In this document: piece by piece, positions 1 to 11,112 of the stretch
Position numbering within the stretch: the first letter of the stretch is position 1
How the letters are laid out: the number at the start of each line of letters is the position of its first letter
NCBI GenBank assembly: GCA_035771175.1
Contig: CM069597.1
Coordinates: forward strand, 14,791,001-14,855,000
Reading direction: 5' to 3'
Origin: Paratinospora sagittata
Lineage: Eukaryota; Streptophyta; Magnoliopsida; Ranunculales; Menispermaceae
DNA: 64,000 nucleotides
Position numbers and translations under genes: made by a program
The notes under the pieces: model-generated
The model's input: only the letters and a program-made list of their open reading frames with translations
What the model was told of the DNA's origin: nothing
Database searches by the model: none

Positions 1-600
1 CAGAAGAACGTGGCTTTCATATGGACAGATGCCTGTGAAAAAGCTTTCAGTGAGTTGAAATAGAAGCTGACGACAGTTCCAATGTTGATTCTTTCAGAGC
101 TTGGAAGAGAGTTGGTGATTTTTACTAATGCATCACTCTTGGGTCTGGGATGTGTGTTGATGCAGGAGGGTAGAGTGGTGATGTATGCATCTAGGCAGCT
201 TAAGGTGCATGAGCACAATTACCATGTGCATGATTTGGAGCTGGCAGCCATAGGGGTTGAACTGAAGCTATGAAGGCACTATCTTTCTGGTGAGAGGTTC
301 ACTTTGTATTCTGATCATAAGAGTTTGAGGTATTTCTTTGACCAGAAAGAACTGAATATGCAGCAGAAGAGATGGCTTGAGTTGCTTAAGGATTATGATT
401 TCTCTTTGGAGTATCATCTGGGCAAAGCCAATGTTGTGGCTGATGCATTGAGCCGGAAGCGAGCAAAGACTAGAGTGGTTGCTTTCCAGATGGCCAAGCA
501 GTGGCATTTACTTGAGAGAGTGATGATGATGAGCATACTCTCGGACGCACCACATAGTGAGATATGTGCTCAGATGCACGTGCAGCGTGCTCCATGCTGG
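1..600 (+). pseudogene. Ty3/gypsy pol fragment (RT end and RNase H), decayed
   Basis: Translation shows the end of a gypsy reverse transcriptase followed by RNase H. Recognisable blocks are the catalytic-Asp segment reading TNAS where YTDAS is usual, the GLGCVLMQ strand, [10 protein letters not shown], the YSDHKSLRY block, and the ADALSRK motif that ends RNase H in gypsy pol (about 440-460). RNase H would degrade the RNA strand of the RNA/DNA hybrid during reverse transcription. In-frame stops near 61 and 271 and the Asp-to-Asn change at the active site mean it is dead. Coding similarity stops near 600, where the spacer before integrase begins, and LTR-like sequence follows directly, so integrase has been deleted. 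The upstream part lies left of the window. Confidence 0.85.
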
Positions 601-644
601 GCAGATGTAATTTTTTCTAACTTTTTGTGTGGGCCAAAGAACGT

Positions 645-653
645 GTATATAAG
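645..653 (+). promoter_or_regulatory. Candidate TATA box of LTR C
   Basis: TATATAAG-type box followed about 30 bp later by an A/C-rich stretch, as expected of a plant RNA polymerase II LTR promoter. Position and sequence only; no transcript evidence. Confidence 0.35.
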
Positions 654-2292
654 CAACCAACACTCATTTCTCATCCATTTTACACCAAATTGAAGGGAAA
701 CAGAGGGGAAAAGAGGGAGAAGGAGTTGAGGGTGCCTTCTAAAGGGGTTTTAACCCAAATCTTTCTCTAAGGTTTAATTTCTCTATTTTCTTCCATTAGA
801 ATGCTTTCAATGTTGTTTACTATCTTTTGAATGGTGTGTCTTTTGCTATGGACCTTGGTTTTGTGTAGAACCAGGCTAGGGTTTGGTTTGCATGTGCTCA
901 TATGAGCGTGTAAATGGTAGTAATGGCTTCCCTTGACGTAAACCTACACCCAAGGAGTGTTTTCCACACTTGAATCCCGGATTTAAAAGGGGTGGTGGAA
1001 GAAAACATGTTGGAGTTAGGTCTTGTATGTTAGGTATGTGTGATTAGAGGGTGTTGGGCCATTAATGGTGAAACCCCCAATTTCTAGCAAAAAATTGGTA
1101 GGGTTGTGTGTATTTGACCTAAACCTAGGTTATGGACTTAGGGTTTTTCATTCAAGTTGCATGTCATCTATGTTGATTAAATCGTTAAATGTTGATGATT
1201 GATGGTTCAATTTACTGATTTTGAATGTTGGAAAACCTAGGTGTGGTGCAAATTTTGCCTAGGCCATGAATTTGGGGATTTGCTTGAATTTGGAGATTTT
1301 GACCTAGACTAAGTCAATTGATTAAATTGACATCGGGATTAGTCTAATTGACCCTAATTATGATTGAATGCATTGTATTATGATGGTTGGATCATGGGAA
1401 TCAACCTCATGCATTCTTTTGGGTTGAATGTGGTTTAATTAGATGTAAAATGGGTTGACTGAGCTATAAGGGTTAGATCATAGGTGCAACCATTTTAGAG
1501 TCTTAATTGACTATTGGATTGGGGTTTATTCATTGTTGAATGTCATGCATTTGGAATGATTTTAATGAAGAATGAACCTATGTATGTGCAGGGTTTGAGA
1601 ATGATCCCAGTGTCCCAATTAAGCCAATTGGGGGTAGAAGTGCATAGGAGTGTTTTGGTGGCATCCTAGTACTCATAGTTGTTGGATTTGAATTGGCTAG
1701 TCTAGTCAATCGATTTGTGTGTTTCCTTACTTTTGGTTTCTATATGTGGCATTGTAGTAGAAAAGTGTTTTGGATGCTTATCTAATGTAGTATGCATGTT
1801 TTAATGATTCATGAAATGAATTTGAGCATAGTCTGGTTGGGTTAGTTATTGGGTTGTATGTAGTATCTCCTAAGCATGGGATTCTTATGGAATTCTATTG
1901 GGCTGAACATGGATTCTCAATTGTGGACCTTGCAGAGGGTTTCAATGGTAGGTGCAGATGGGATGGCCTAGACCTGAAAAATGGTTTGGGAAAGATTGTA
2001 TCCCGGTGACATGCCTGATCCCATGGAATCCTAATAGATTACGGGTAAGAAGTCAATCGGGCAATGGGTGTCGCGCACTTGAGCTCTTGTATTGATTCGT
2101 ACTCAGGAGGTGTCTAGGATTGCATATGGCATGTTTAGAAAAATGATATGCATTGTCTTGGTTAATGACATGATGCATTATGCTTGGCATTTATGTAATC
2201 TTGTATATCACCATGTTATTTAAATTGTTTTATTAATCTTGCCATGTTTTATCTAAATGCATATATATGTTGCCAGTTGTAGAAACATTCAC

Positions 2293-2310
2293 TGAGCTTG
2301 TTGTAGCTCA
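2293..2310 (+). other. Conserved LTR hairpin TGAGC...GCTCA
   Basis: Perfect 5-bp stem with an 8-nt loop, followed by a pyrimidine-rich tract ending TTTCAG. The same arrangement occurs in LTR family D (10542-10558) and in the other family C LTR (36318-36334), at a similar distance from the 3' edge. Confidence 0.5.
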
Positions 2311-2710
2311 CTCCTCATTCTTATCATTTCAGGTTCAGATAGGAAGGGGAAGGGAAAGACTTAGCTGCAGAGCATTTCCCTGTATTTTGGTGATGTAGGT
2401 GTTTTAGTACTTTTCTGTATTTTGGTAATTTGTACTAAATAACACCTATTGTATATACTTAACACATAGATGGTTGTAATTATGGTTAGGTATGATTTGT
2501 ATAGTTGAACATTATGGACGTATGGAATTTTATGGTTGTCATTTTGGGGATGTAATTATATTGATGATCTGTTTATGTCCATATGTTTTGTCGTTGTATT
2601 AGAATTGTAGTGTGTTGTTAGATGAGGCTGATGGGATGTCGGGGATATCGCGGGAGGATATACCTGGGGTTTCGTGTCGATCATGACGTCACTAATCGTG
2701 GGTCGTAACA

Positions 2711-3885
2711 CTTAATGTGTCCGTTGGGCATAGGAGCAAGGTCCTTCATCAAGAACCACTAACTTTATAAACTTTCCTATTTTGCCCTTGACAATAGGAG
2801 CGCATTCCTTTTACCTTGGTCAGAAAATTCTGCCTCTCGGAAAAAACCATAGGAGCACGTTCCTTTTACAAAGAACGCGTTCCTTAAACCCTGATCCAAA
2901 ATTCTGAGTCTAGGGAAAAATGCTCAGGAGCGCGTTCCTTAAGAAAGGAACGCGTTCCTTCACTGTGCAGTGAAAGAAACCCAATTTTTTTTATCATAAT
3001 CAATTTTGGACATTGTCAAATATATAGACTAACTTTTAAAAATAATTTTTGACAAGGTTAAATACATGTAAATCAATCGACTATGTATTTGATCGAAACA
3101 ATCAATATAATACACGTAAAACAATGAAACCATGCAAAGTTGGTAAAATGAATGCATGTTAATCACTGATAAAAATATGCATGATAAACAATTTTAATTG
3201 TGTATTGCTTAGTTATCATGCTAGTGTGTGTGTGCATGCATGATTAATACTATAATAGTGTATATGCATGAATATGATAAACTATATGCATGATTTTTGA
3301 AAAGATGCAAATCATATTGTCATTGGAACATGTAAATGTTACTCTACAGCACTAAGATTTTAAATAAGAATTACGAACATTAAGCTCTTCAATCTTCATG
3401 TAAGGATGTTCCTTCCACCTATTTTCACAGTATAGTTGAATCCATCTGATATAGCTAGTTGTCAGTGAAATAACTACGTCAAAGATATTAGTGATCACAA
3501 GTATGTTGTTTATAATCATCAAAACAAAACAAGGTGAGAGTAGTTACATCAAGAATAATTTCGATCAAACAAGTAAAAGGTTGACTTCTGGTCAAAATGG
3601 TTCACTTTGCCAAAACAAGAATGATTTTGAAATATGATGCATGCAAAGACTTTGGCTGACACAAATAGAAAGTATTTTGCAACCCTAGAGAATCTAAGCA
3701 ACTACATTACATAGATGTGATCTTGATTATCCGATTTCTTTGGTTCACTTCAAGCATTGACTTTGACTTTTTGGTTGACTTCAGAAATATGATCATTTAA
3801 GCATTGAAACAACTTGATCAAAGTCATCAGTAGGCAATACATGTTGTTTGCAATCATCAAAACATACTAGGGTGAGGGACGAGAC
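2711..3885 (-). mobile_element. Copia LTR family B fragment, reverse
   Basis: Aligns by eye with the reverse LTR at 26911-29083: same 'tgtccgttgggcata' start, the same CGCG palindrome array (2790-2960), and the same 'gttgtttgcaatcatcaaaa' block near its right end. It is cut on the left by the family C gypsy insertion and lacks about 20 bp of the LTR's own 5' edge on the right. No gene is present. Confidence 0.75.
2790..2962. repeat. CGCG palindrome array in LTR B (GGAACGCGTTCC type)
   Basis: Several copies of AGGAGCGCGTTCCTT or AAGGAACGCGTTCCTT. The copy at 2945-2960 is a perfect 16-bp palindrome. A matching array is at 28185-28480. Confidence 0.8.
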
Positions 3886-3975
3886 CATGTCCGGGCAGAT
3901 CCAGGAGCCCGACACCAGGGATGTCTCAAACACCATATTTCCATTAAAGCTTAAGATTTTTCATAACATTATCTC

Positions 3976-5073
3976 TTGAGTCATTCTTTCGCGACTCAAT
4001 TCCCGTTCGATCAATACTTTTATCCTTTAGTGCATTTTCTCTCGCACCAAGATCAGATTATCCTACTTCATCTTTCACCATATGGTGAATATGCGGCACA
4101 CGTCAATAACGATACCTTATGGAGCACTGGTCACCTAACTTGTTCTCCGAGTAGGGATCGATTTGTCTGCCATCACCTCTATAGTCGTTCTGACTTAAAG
4201 GAATCTCATCAGTGAGCATACGATCCACTCTATGGGTTACAGATGGATGTGACATATCTAGATATGGGTTCACTCTTCATATAGAGGTCTTCGCGAGGGC
4301 ACAACTTACATTCGACCGCTTCCGACAGAGCAGCCCAAGGAGGATGTTCAATGAGTAGGACGTGCACCACCGAGACGATGACAGAGATATCCGACACCAG
4401 CATTAGCTCTTGTTCCTGCTTAAGAAAATGTTGACCCTCACCCTAACCGTGAGCGAGCACTAGCACCAGCATCCTATCCAGCTTCAGACAGAGTTGACCT
4501 ATACCCCACTCTCGTGCCAGCACCATGACCATCACCAGTCCACGCGTCACCACATCAGTAGAGCCTCACTTTCAGTTCCTTCGGGAAATGAAAGAGTCCA
4601 TGAAGAGGAGGATGAGCGCTCTAGCGCAATCTCACCAGGAGACCAAAAACATGGTCAAGACTCTCATTGATCGTCGAGATCGCGAGTTTACGTTTGATCC
4701 CAAGGACTTTTTCCCACGAGATGACCAGGCAGGTCCATCATCACTGACTCTTCGACTGTCTGGTTCATCACCAGTTCCTCAAGATGCGACTACTGTTGTC
4801 GATCCTTCTTCAGTTTCACTCACCATTACTCTTATTAGGCCCTCAAGTATTCTCAGGGGTCCCTCTCTACCTCTTGACGATGACGATACCATTCCATCCG
4901 GAGGTACGACCCCCTTGGTTCACTCAGAGAGGTCTACACCAGTAGTACAGTCACTGGCCTCTTCAGCAACGACTGTTCTGATTTCTAATATGTATTGCGC
5001 AGACACAAGTCCATCTGATCTTGAGTCATTCGCTCAGTTTTCCTCCATTCCAGTTGTCTGCACACCTTGATTT
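3976..5073 (+). pseudogene. Extra 3' ORF of the B-type copia element, function unknown
   Basis: Two open stretches in the same frame (3976-4215 and 4525-5070), with stops at 4216 and 4285; between them the adjacent frame reads as plausible protein for about 25 codons, so a frameshift is likely. The first part has no repeats or membrane helix. The second starts with a charged, potentially helical segment (residues about 15-55, rich in K/R/E/M) and continues as a Ser/Thr/Pro-rich, acidic tail ending just before the polypurine tracts. Base composition is visibly GC-richer than the flanks. SIRE-type copia elements are known to carry an extra ORF after pol, often called envelope-like; the position fits but I see no signal peptide or transmembrane segment, so that label is only a possibility. 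Confidence 0.45.
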
Positions 5074-5116
5074 CCCTTTTTTTGATGATTCAAAAAGGGG
5101 AGAAGATTTAGAGATA

Positions 5117-5181
5117 GGGGGATTAGAGAGAACATATAGGGGATTAGAGAGAACATATAGGGGGATTAGAGAGAACATATA
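5117..5181 (+). repeat. Three 22-bp repeats with polypurine cores
   Basis: Unit approximately GGGGGATTAGAGAGAACATA, repeated three times with small length changes. It sits among the other polypurine tracts of the element's 3' region. Confidence 0.8.
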
Positions 5182-5503
5182 AAACATACATTCAGGGGGA
5201 GATTTTTTTTTGTATACTTTGTGTATTTTTGTCTAGATCATACATGCATAGTTTTTGTGTTTCTTTTTGACATACATGTATATCTTTTTGTAATTTGATG
5301 ATGATACATATATATATGATATCTTTGTTTATTCATGATCACGAATTGCTATGATATGTTGGTTTTATGACATTATTAATTTGGTATCACTTCTCTATGA
5401 ACATAATCTATATTGTGACTACATTTCATGACTAAGCATACTCATTTAGATTATCGTGCTCATTGTTTCAATCAGGTTGTTTGAAATCATAAAAAAGGGA
5501 GAT

Positions 5504-7304
5504 TGTTAGCATGTTGACCCTTACCCTAGTGTATTTTGATGATTGCAAATGACATTTATTGTCTACTGATGACTTTGATCGAGTATTTTCAGTGCTTAAA
5601 TGATCATATCTGTAAACTCAACCAAAAAGTCAAAGTCAAAGCTCAAAGTGAATCAAAGAAATCGGACGATCAAGATCACATCTATGTAATGCAATTGCTT
5701 AGATTCCATAAGGCTACATAATACTTTCTATTTGTGTCAGCCAAAGTCTTTGCATGCATCATATTTCAAAATCATTCTCGTTTTTGCAAAGTCAACTATT
5801 TTGATTGAAAGTCAACTTTTTGTTTGTTTGATCAAAATTATCTTGATTAGTGTTTTGATCGTAAAATCACTTCAATTGTGTTGTTTTGAAAAAGTCAACC
5901 CTATTTAAAAGTCAAACCAATTTCATATTCACTCAAAAGTTTAACTTTTCATCCAAAATAAGTTTAACATTTGTTCATTCTTCAATTTGATCAAATCCAG
6001 TGTTGTCAAATGTTTTTAGACTTGTTTAATCAAGAAAACTTATTTAATTAAAAAATTATCAAAGTAAAACAAGTTTATGTTTCTGTTAAATGCAGAAACG
6101 CGTTTCCTATATGAGAAACGCATTTCCTATTTGAACTTAGTGAATATCTCACTGAGTCATATAGAAATGTGATTCATGTGGAAAAACACGTTTCCTGTTT
6201 GGACTTAATGAAAATTTTTCACTAAGCCAATCAAAAACGCGTTTCATTGAAGGAAACATGTTTCCTCCACAATACCAGAATATTGCTATCTGAAATGAAT
6301 ACATAAATGTGTTTCCTATATAAGAAACACGTTTCCTATATAAGAAATGTGTTTCCTACTTTTTGGCAGTTTCTGGGAATTCAAACAGAAACGTGTTTCT
6401 ATACTAGAAACGCGTTTCTGTTAAGAAAACATAGAATTGTTTTCATGCACATTTTGAGCAGAAAACGTGGTTGCACACCTAGAAACGTGGTTCCTACTTT
6501 TTTGACATATTTTGTGTAAATATGTGCCTTAGCTCATTGTGAGCAACATTTTGCAAAATCTTTGAAAAGAAAAACAAGTTTCAATTGAGTGTTTGAATAG
6601 ATTTTGGTTTTCCATCTTTGAGAAGAAAAGCTTTCAAGTTTTTCAAGTTCTTCAAGTACTTCTTCCAAGCTTTCCAAGTTTGCAAATCACTTTGAAGAAA
6701 TCTCCTATGCATTCAATCTTCATTTCTGAGAAGACATCTTTCAAGGGATTTCAAGTGATCAAGAAAAAGGGATTTTTGATTGTGCACTTCATCTTCATCT
6801 TCTCTCAATCAAAATCTAAGAGTTCCTTCCTTCATCACAACTTGTGCATCATTTGACATACTTTGGTTTAACATCATTTGGAAAGTATTCATTTCATTTG
6901 TATACTTTGTTTGAGAGTTGTTTGGTATAGAACAATCTCTCTCTATATCTTCTTACACATTATTGTATTTGACTTGGCTTGCTAGCCAAGTGGAAAGATT
7001 CCTAACAGGAGGTCAGTGTTTGTAATGGTTTGATTCACACACGAACGTTGAATCAAAGTTAGGTAGGATCCACACCCACAAGTTGGATCAAGTTTTAATG
7101 ATTTGATTCACATTCGTAAGTTGAATCAAAGTTAGTGAATGTTCGAAAAATCTTGATCGGGGAGGTCAAGTAATGGAGGTATGCTTTAAGAAGCCAAACC
7201 ACTTTAAATTGTTGTGTCCATATTTATTTTCCTTGCACTTGTTTGATTGCACTTGCTAAGTCCAATTCGCCCTCCCTCCTCTTGGACTATAATTTGGGCC
7301 AAAA
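5504..7304 (+). mobile_element. Copia LTR family B, forward
   Basis: Starts TGTTAGC directly after a polypurine tract and ends near 7304 in a GGGCCAAAA variant of the usual GGGCCAACA end. Shares the start region ('gatgattgcaaa...tactgatgactttgatc') with the reverse copies at 2711-3885 and 26911-29083. No gene inside; the small open frames at 6307 and 6593 are LTR sequence. The 3' edge falls inside gypsy RT coding DNA. Confidence 0.8.
6090..6505. repeat. Palindrome array in LTR B (GAAACGCGTTTC type)
   Basis: About a dozen copies of a RGAAACGYGTTTCCTA motif, often in close pairs. Perfect palindromes include 6095-6106 (12 bp), 6251-6266 (AGGAAACATGTTTCCT, 16 bp) and 6406-6419 (14 bp). Other copies differ by one or two bases. 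Confidence 0.85.
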
Positions 7305-8283
7305 ATAGGGCCATTATGAAATTCTTGTGATGCCCTTCGGACTGACTAATGCACTAGCCATGTTTATAGATTTGATGCAAACGGTATTTAAGCCATATCT
7401 GAACTAGTTTATCATTGTCTTTATAGATGATATTCTCATTTATTCCAAGACTCAAGAGGAGCATGAGCAACACCTCTGGATTATGCTGCAGACATTGAGA
7501 GAGAATAAGTTGTATGTCAAACTTAGTAAGTGTGAGTTTTGGATAAATTAGGTAAGAATTTTAGGTCATGTGGTTACTGTAAAGGGTAATTCAGTTGATT
7601 CTACTAGGGTTAAGGCAATTATAAATTGGCCAAGACCGACCACAGTGACTGAGATTCGTAGTTTTCTAGGTCTAGTTAGTTACTACTAGAAGTTTGTGGA
7701 AGGCTTTTCTAAATTGGCTATTCCACTCACTAGGCTAACTCAGAAGAATGTTTATTTTGTGTGGAGTACACCATGTGACGATGTTTTCAGTGAGTTGAAA
7801 ACAAAGTTCACTACTACTTCAATTGTAGTACTTCTAAAGCCTTGAAAAAATTTGGTGATTTACACTGATGCATCACATTCAGGTCATGGTTGTGTATTGA
7901 TGCAAGAGGGTAGGGCGATAGCTTATGCATCTGGATAGTTGAAGGTGCATGAGAAAAGTTACCCTATGCATGATTTGGAATTTGTTGCAGTAGTAATTGC
8001 ACTAAAGCTGTGGAGGCACTACCTCTATGGGAAAAAGTTCACATTGTATTCAGACCATAAGTGTCTGAAGTATTTATTTGACCAGAAGGAACTGAATATG
8101 AGATAACGTAGATGGCTTGAAGTCCTAAAGGATTATGACTTCACACTGGAATATCATCCAGGGAAAGCCAACATTGTAGCTGATGCATTGAGCACAAAAC
8201 GAGTTGAGACCGGTGTGGTAGCTTGTCAAATGGCCCATGAGTGCCGACTTTTGGAGAGAGTGACTATGATAAGTGTCCTTATT
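7305..8283 (+). pseudogene. Host gypsy pol: RT and RNase H part, decayed
   Basis: Gypsy reverse transcriptase from the [12 protein letters not shown] block, through the catalytic FIDDIL motif, the KCEFW and LGH blocks, the FLGL..YY block, then RNase H with YTDASH, YSDHK and the ADALS end. At least five in-frame stops are visible (for example near 7408, 7549, 7687, 7843 and 8104), so it is an old dead copy. Its 5' part was removed or displaced by the copia LTR ending at 7304. Similarity to the chromovirus pol at 51-54 kb puts it in the same broad lineage. The frame continues at 11290 after the nested chromovirus. Confidence 0.85.
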
Positions 8284-8416
8284 TGTGACGCCCCGAAAAT
8301 TATTTCATCTAGCCCATAACCCAATTGCACTTTGCCCAAACTCTATGCGTTGCCTTGATATGTTTGGTGTTTGTTTGATGGTTGTTTAATGTTTGTATAG
8401 TTGATGCTTGATAATG

Positions 8417-8426
8417 TATATAAATA
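8417..8426 (+). promoter_or_regulatory. Candidate TATA box of LTR D
   Basis: TATATAAATA, about 134 bp inside the LTR. The same motif recurs in the other D copies (about 32277, and in reverse near 51050). The distance from the LTR edge is short for a 2.8 kb LTR, so promoter function is uncertain. Confidence 0.35.
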
Positions 8427-8727
8427 TGTGTATCATAAATTGTATATGGGTCATGTTAAATTAAATTATAATGCATATGTTATTATTTATGCATGGACCC
8501 ATTAAACCATGAATTGATATGAGTTTGGATTGATTGAATAAAAGGATAAATGAGAATGAAAATTTGGTGTATTAAATGGATTGGACATTTAAAATACATG
8601 GAAGCATGAGATTGGTTAAAGTACGTGTGGTTGGTATGGGTAGTATGAGACCAACACATGTGAAGGTTGGTGCATGAAAGTGGACAAGTGTCCCATGCCC
8701 ACTTCTCTTCTTCAAGGAAGTGCTAGA

Positions 8728-8818
8728 ATGAGTGGAGGGAATCAAGGAGAGAATCAAGGAGGGAATCAAGGAGGGAATCAAGGAGAGAATCAAGGAGGGA
8801 ATCAAGGAAGTGCTAGAA
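8728..8818. repeat. 12-bp minisatellite in LTR D (GAATCAAGGAGG)
   Basis: About seven units of GAATCAAGGAGG or GAATCAAGGAGA. The same array is at 40400-40460 in reverse. It makes a low-complexity GIKERIKEG open frame that is not a gene. Confidence 0.9.
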
Positions 8819-10273
8819 AGAGGTGAGTGGAGAGAAAGGAAAAAAAGAAGAGAAAGAAAAGAAGAGAAAGAAAAGAATAAGAGAAAGGAGGGAGTTGCAG
8901 GAGGAAGATCTCTGCGACATATTCATCAAAGAGCTGGATCTTTGCGATATATGGTCAGATTGAGGTCAACATTTGTCAGCAAGTTCGTAGCTTATGGTTA
9001 TTCATTCTGGTCGGTGGAGATCTTGATCAGAGGTTTCGTCTAAGAGATCTAACCTCTCAAACAAAGCTGGTCGGAAAGTCTAGATTTCTCGCGCCGTTTC
9101 GCTGAAACTTCAAGATCTCCTTAATCTACATTTGGATGGATATAAAATTTGGGTATGTAGTTTATAACTGATATTTCTGTATTATGAACGGTGGAGATGT
9201 TTATGCATTTAGTATTTTGTGTGATATAGTCATCTAAGTTTGAGTATTTGGAGCAGGAAAGGAGAAATTGTCTAATTAGAGACTTGTTCATAAAATATAC
9301 TTATCTTTTCGGTCTACCGTTGGATTAGGCTGATATTTGGACAGAAGGTTTGTTTCCTCATATACTTCAATCTGTACGGTTGATTTTGTGATTTCAAATT
9401 TTTGTTGGTAGATTGATACATCTGAACAGAATATTAAATGAAGAATTCGTAGGGTTGCTTGTATTAGACCTAAATTTAGAATATGAACTTAGACCTTTCC
9501 AAATAGCTTGCATGTCAACTATGCTGACCTAGTTGCCATTGTTGATGAACCCATGATGCAAAATCAGTGATATACATGGCTGAACATGGTGACCTAGTGT
9601 AAATCGGCAATATGGCCTAAGTATGAAAATTTTCATATTTTAGGGCTTTTGATGCTTTTGGCCTAAAATCATTGAATTGATGCAACTTATGTTTAATTAA
9701 GCATGATTAGGGTGGATTATGCTACTGATTTGGTGGTTGTGACCATATCATGGGTTAGGCCTACTTCTGATCAAGTGACCCAATTTGGGCATGTTTATGC
9801 CTAAGGAATTGAAAATCAGTATTTTTGATTAATAGAATGGTTTATGAATGAGAACTATGCATTAGAGGCCTAAGTCATGTGATTTGAGTTAAATGATGGG
9901 ATTAGATGGGATTTAGGCCTATTGTTTATATGTGGGTTGATTTAGGGATGATGTATAATGTTTATGTGATTGAGCATAGAAATTGATGTATGGTAGGGTA
10001 TTGATGTATGTTTCAGGATCTTGATTGGGTTGATTCGGTTTGGTGGTCGTGTGTGGTTAAATACTCTCGCGAGGCTTGGTTGTGAGTAGACTTCATTTAT
10101 GATTATATCTTTTATGTCATCATATTACTTATATATTGTATGTTGAAAGCATGAATGTGTTCTAATGTTTTGAATGATGCATTGATTTGAGAAAACCTTA
10201 TGACTTTGGTTGGGCCCATCTATCTGGCTAATAGGGGGACTTAACCTTGTCATAGGAGGGTTTTAGGAAAGGA

Positions 10274-10380
10274 AGAGATTGGGGTCAACGGTACGGTGAA
10301 ATAGACGTGCACTAGTAACCCAAAATAAACATGATTGGGATCAACGGTACGGTGAAATAGACGTGCACTAGTAACCCAAT
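10274..10380. repeat. Two tandem copies of a ~57-bp unit in LTR D
   Basis: The unit contains 'acggtacggtgaaatagac' and 'gtgcactagtaaccca'. Two copies also occur in the LTRs at 32.8, 38.7, 43.3, 48.9 and 56.9 kb; the LTR part at 46.5 kb has one. Confidence 0.85.
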
Positions 10381-10541
10381 GCATGTGGAATGTGGATCCA
10401 AATTGATAAGCTTTTACTTGCATCGAACTTATTATAAATGCTTGATATCTATATGTTATGAGCTTTTAATCATGTTACACATTGACATGCATACATGATA
10501 TTTATTGATGAGTATTGATAGCATATTTGAATTCTATTCAC

Positions 10542-10558
10542 TGAGCACCGTTGGCTCA
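10542..10558 (+). other. Conserved LTR hairpin TGAGC...GCTCA
   Basis: 5-bp stem, 7-nt loop, then a pyrimidine tract ending TTTCAG. Most other D copies have TGGGC on the left arm, which would still pair in RNA through one G-U wobble. Confidence 0.5.
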
Positions 10559-11100
10559 CCCTCATTTTTCTCTTTCAGGTCCTTCTGTCCCGAATAAGGG
10601 CAAAGGAGTAGTTATATCTTGAGGGCCTTGCCTGCGAGAGAATCCAAGGCCTCGATGTGAGTTGAGAGGCATTTTGATTGAACTGTGTTTTAAATTATGA
10701 AGTATTATATTTTGGATTATGTAATTATAACACTTACCACATTGTAGTATGGGTGAGTTGGGACTTGTTAGATAGACCATGTGGGCATATGACGGTTTTT
10801 ATTTGTACCCACAATTTTGGACTTTATGTGTATGTCAATTTTAATGGACTGTAGGGATTATGATTTTATTTGTGGTTCATTTTTATGGATTATCTATTGT
10901 CTTGGATGATTAATACGGTGGGTAGTTTTGTTTAGTACCTTTTGATATTATGTCGTTGTTTGAGATAAGGCTCGTAAGGTCTCAACCACCTCACGGGAGT
11001 TGAGGAGTGGTCGGAGAGGCCTACGCCGGCCGTCCCGCCCCGGCATTCCGCACGCCATTCCCTGCGGGGTTGGTGGTCCGGGGTGCGGGGTCGCCACAGT

Positions 11101-11112
11101 TGGTATCAGAGC
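11101..11112 (+). other. Primer-binding site, initiator tRNA-Met type
   Basis: TGGTATCAGAGC, two bases after the LTR end; the standard plant initiator-Met PBS that primes minus-strand DNA synthesis. Confidence 0.92.

Larger units (their letters stand above)
601..2710 (+). mobile_element. Gypsy LTR family C (3' LTR, 5' edge missing)
   Basis: About 2.1 kb without a gene. It ends in a short block (GACGTCACT... then GTAACA) that resembles the end of the LTR at 34572-36785 (GACGTCACT... then GCGACA), and both carry the same small hairpin about 400-470 bp before the end. After base 2710 the sequence is a copia LTR also seen near 28320 ('tgtccgttgggcata'), so 2710 is a true element edge; the 5 bp after it (CTTAA) should be one side of the target duplication. 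The left edge is not visible; the join to RNase H near 600 looks like an internal deletion. Confidence 0.65.
3886..5503 (+). mobile_element. 3' internal region of a B-type copia element
   Basis: Lies immediately 5' of LTR B(+). It contains a decayed coding region (3976-5073) and then about 430 bp of non-coding DNA with several polypurine tracts and three copies of a 22-bp unit at about 5117-5181. The last tract, AAAAAAGGGAGAT, directly abuts the LTR start TGTTAGC at 5504 and is the expected plus-strand primer. Normal pol sequence (RT, RNase H) is not present in this stretch. Confidence 0.7.

Noticed and set aside
8572..9043. Open frames with GIKERIKEG or SLILSLIPS repeats
   Set aside because: They are translations of the 12-bp minisatellite in LTR D, in both directions, not genes.
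10562..10780. A ~72-codon antisense open frame (MVYLTSPNSPILQCGK type) recurring in every full D LTR
   Set aside because: It is repeated at 33.1, 38.3, 42.9, 46.7, 48.5 and 56.4 kb because the LTR is repeated; it lies antisense to the element, has no recognisable domain and no separate promoter. Its persistence follows from LTR similarity.
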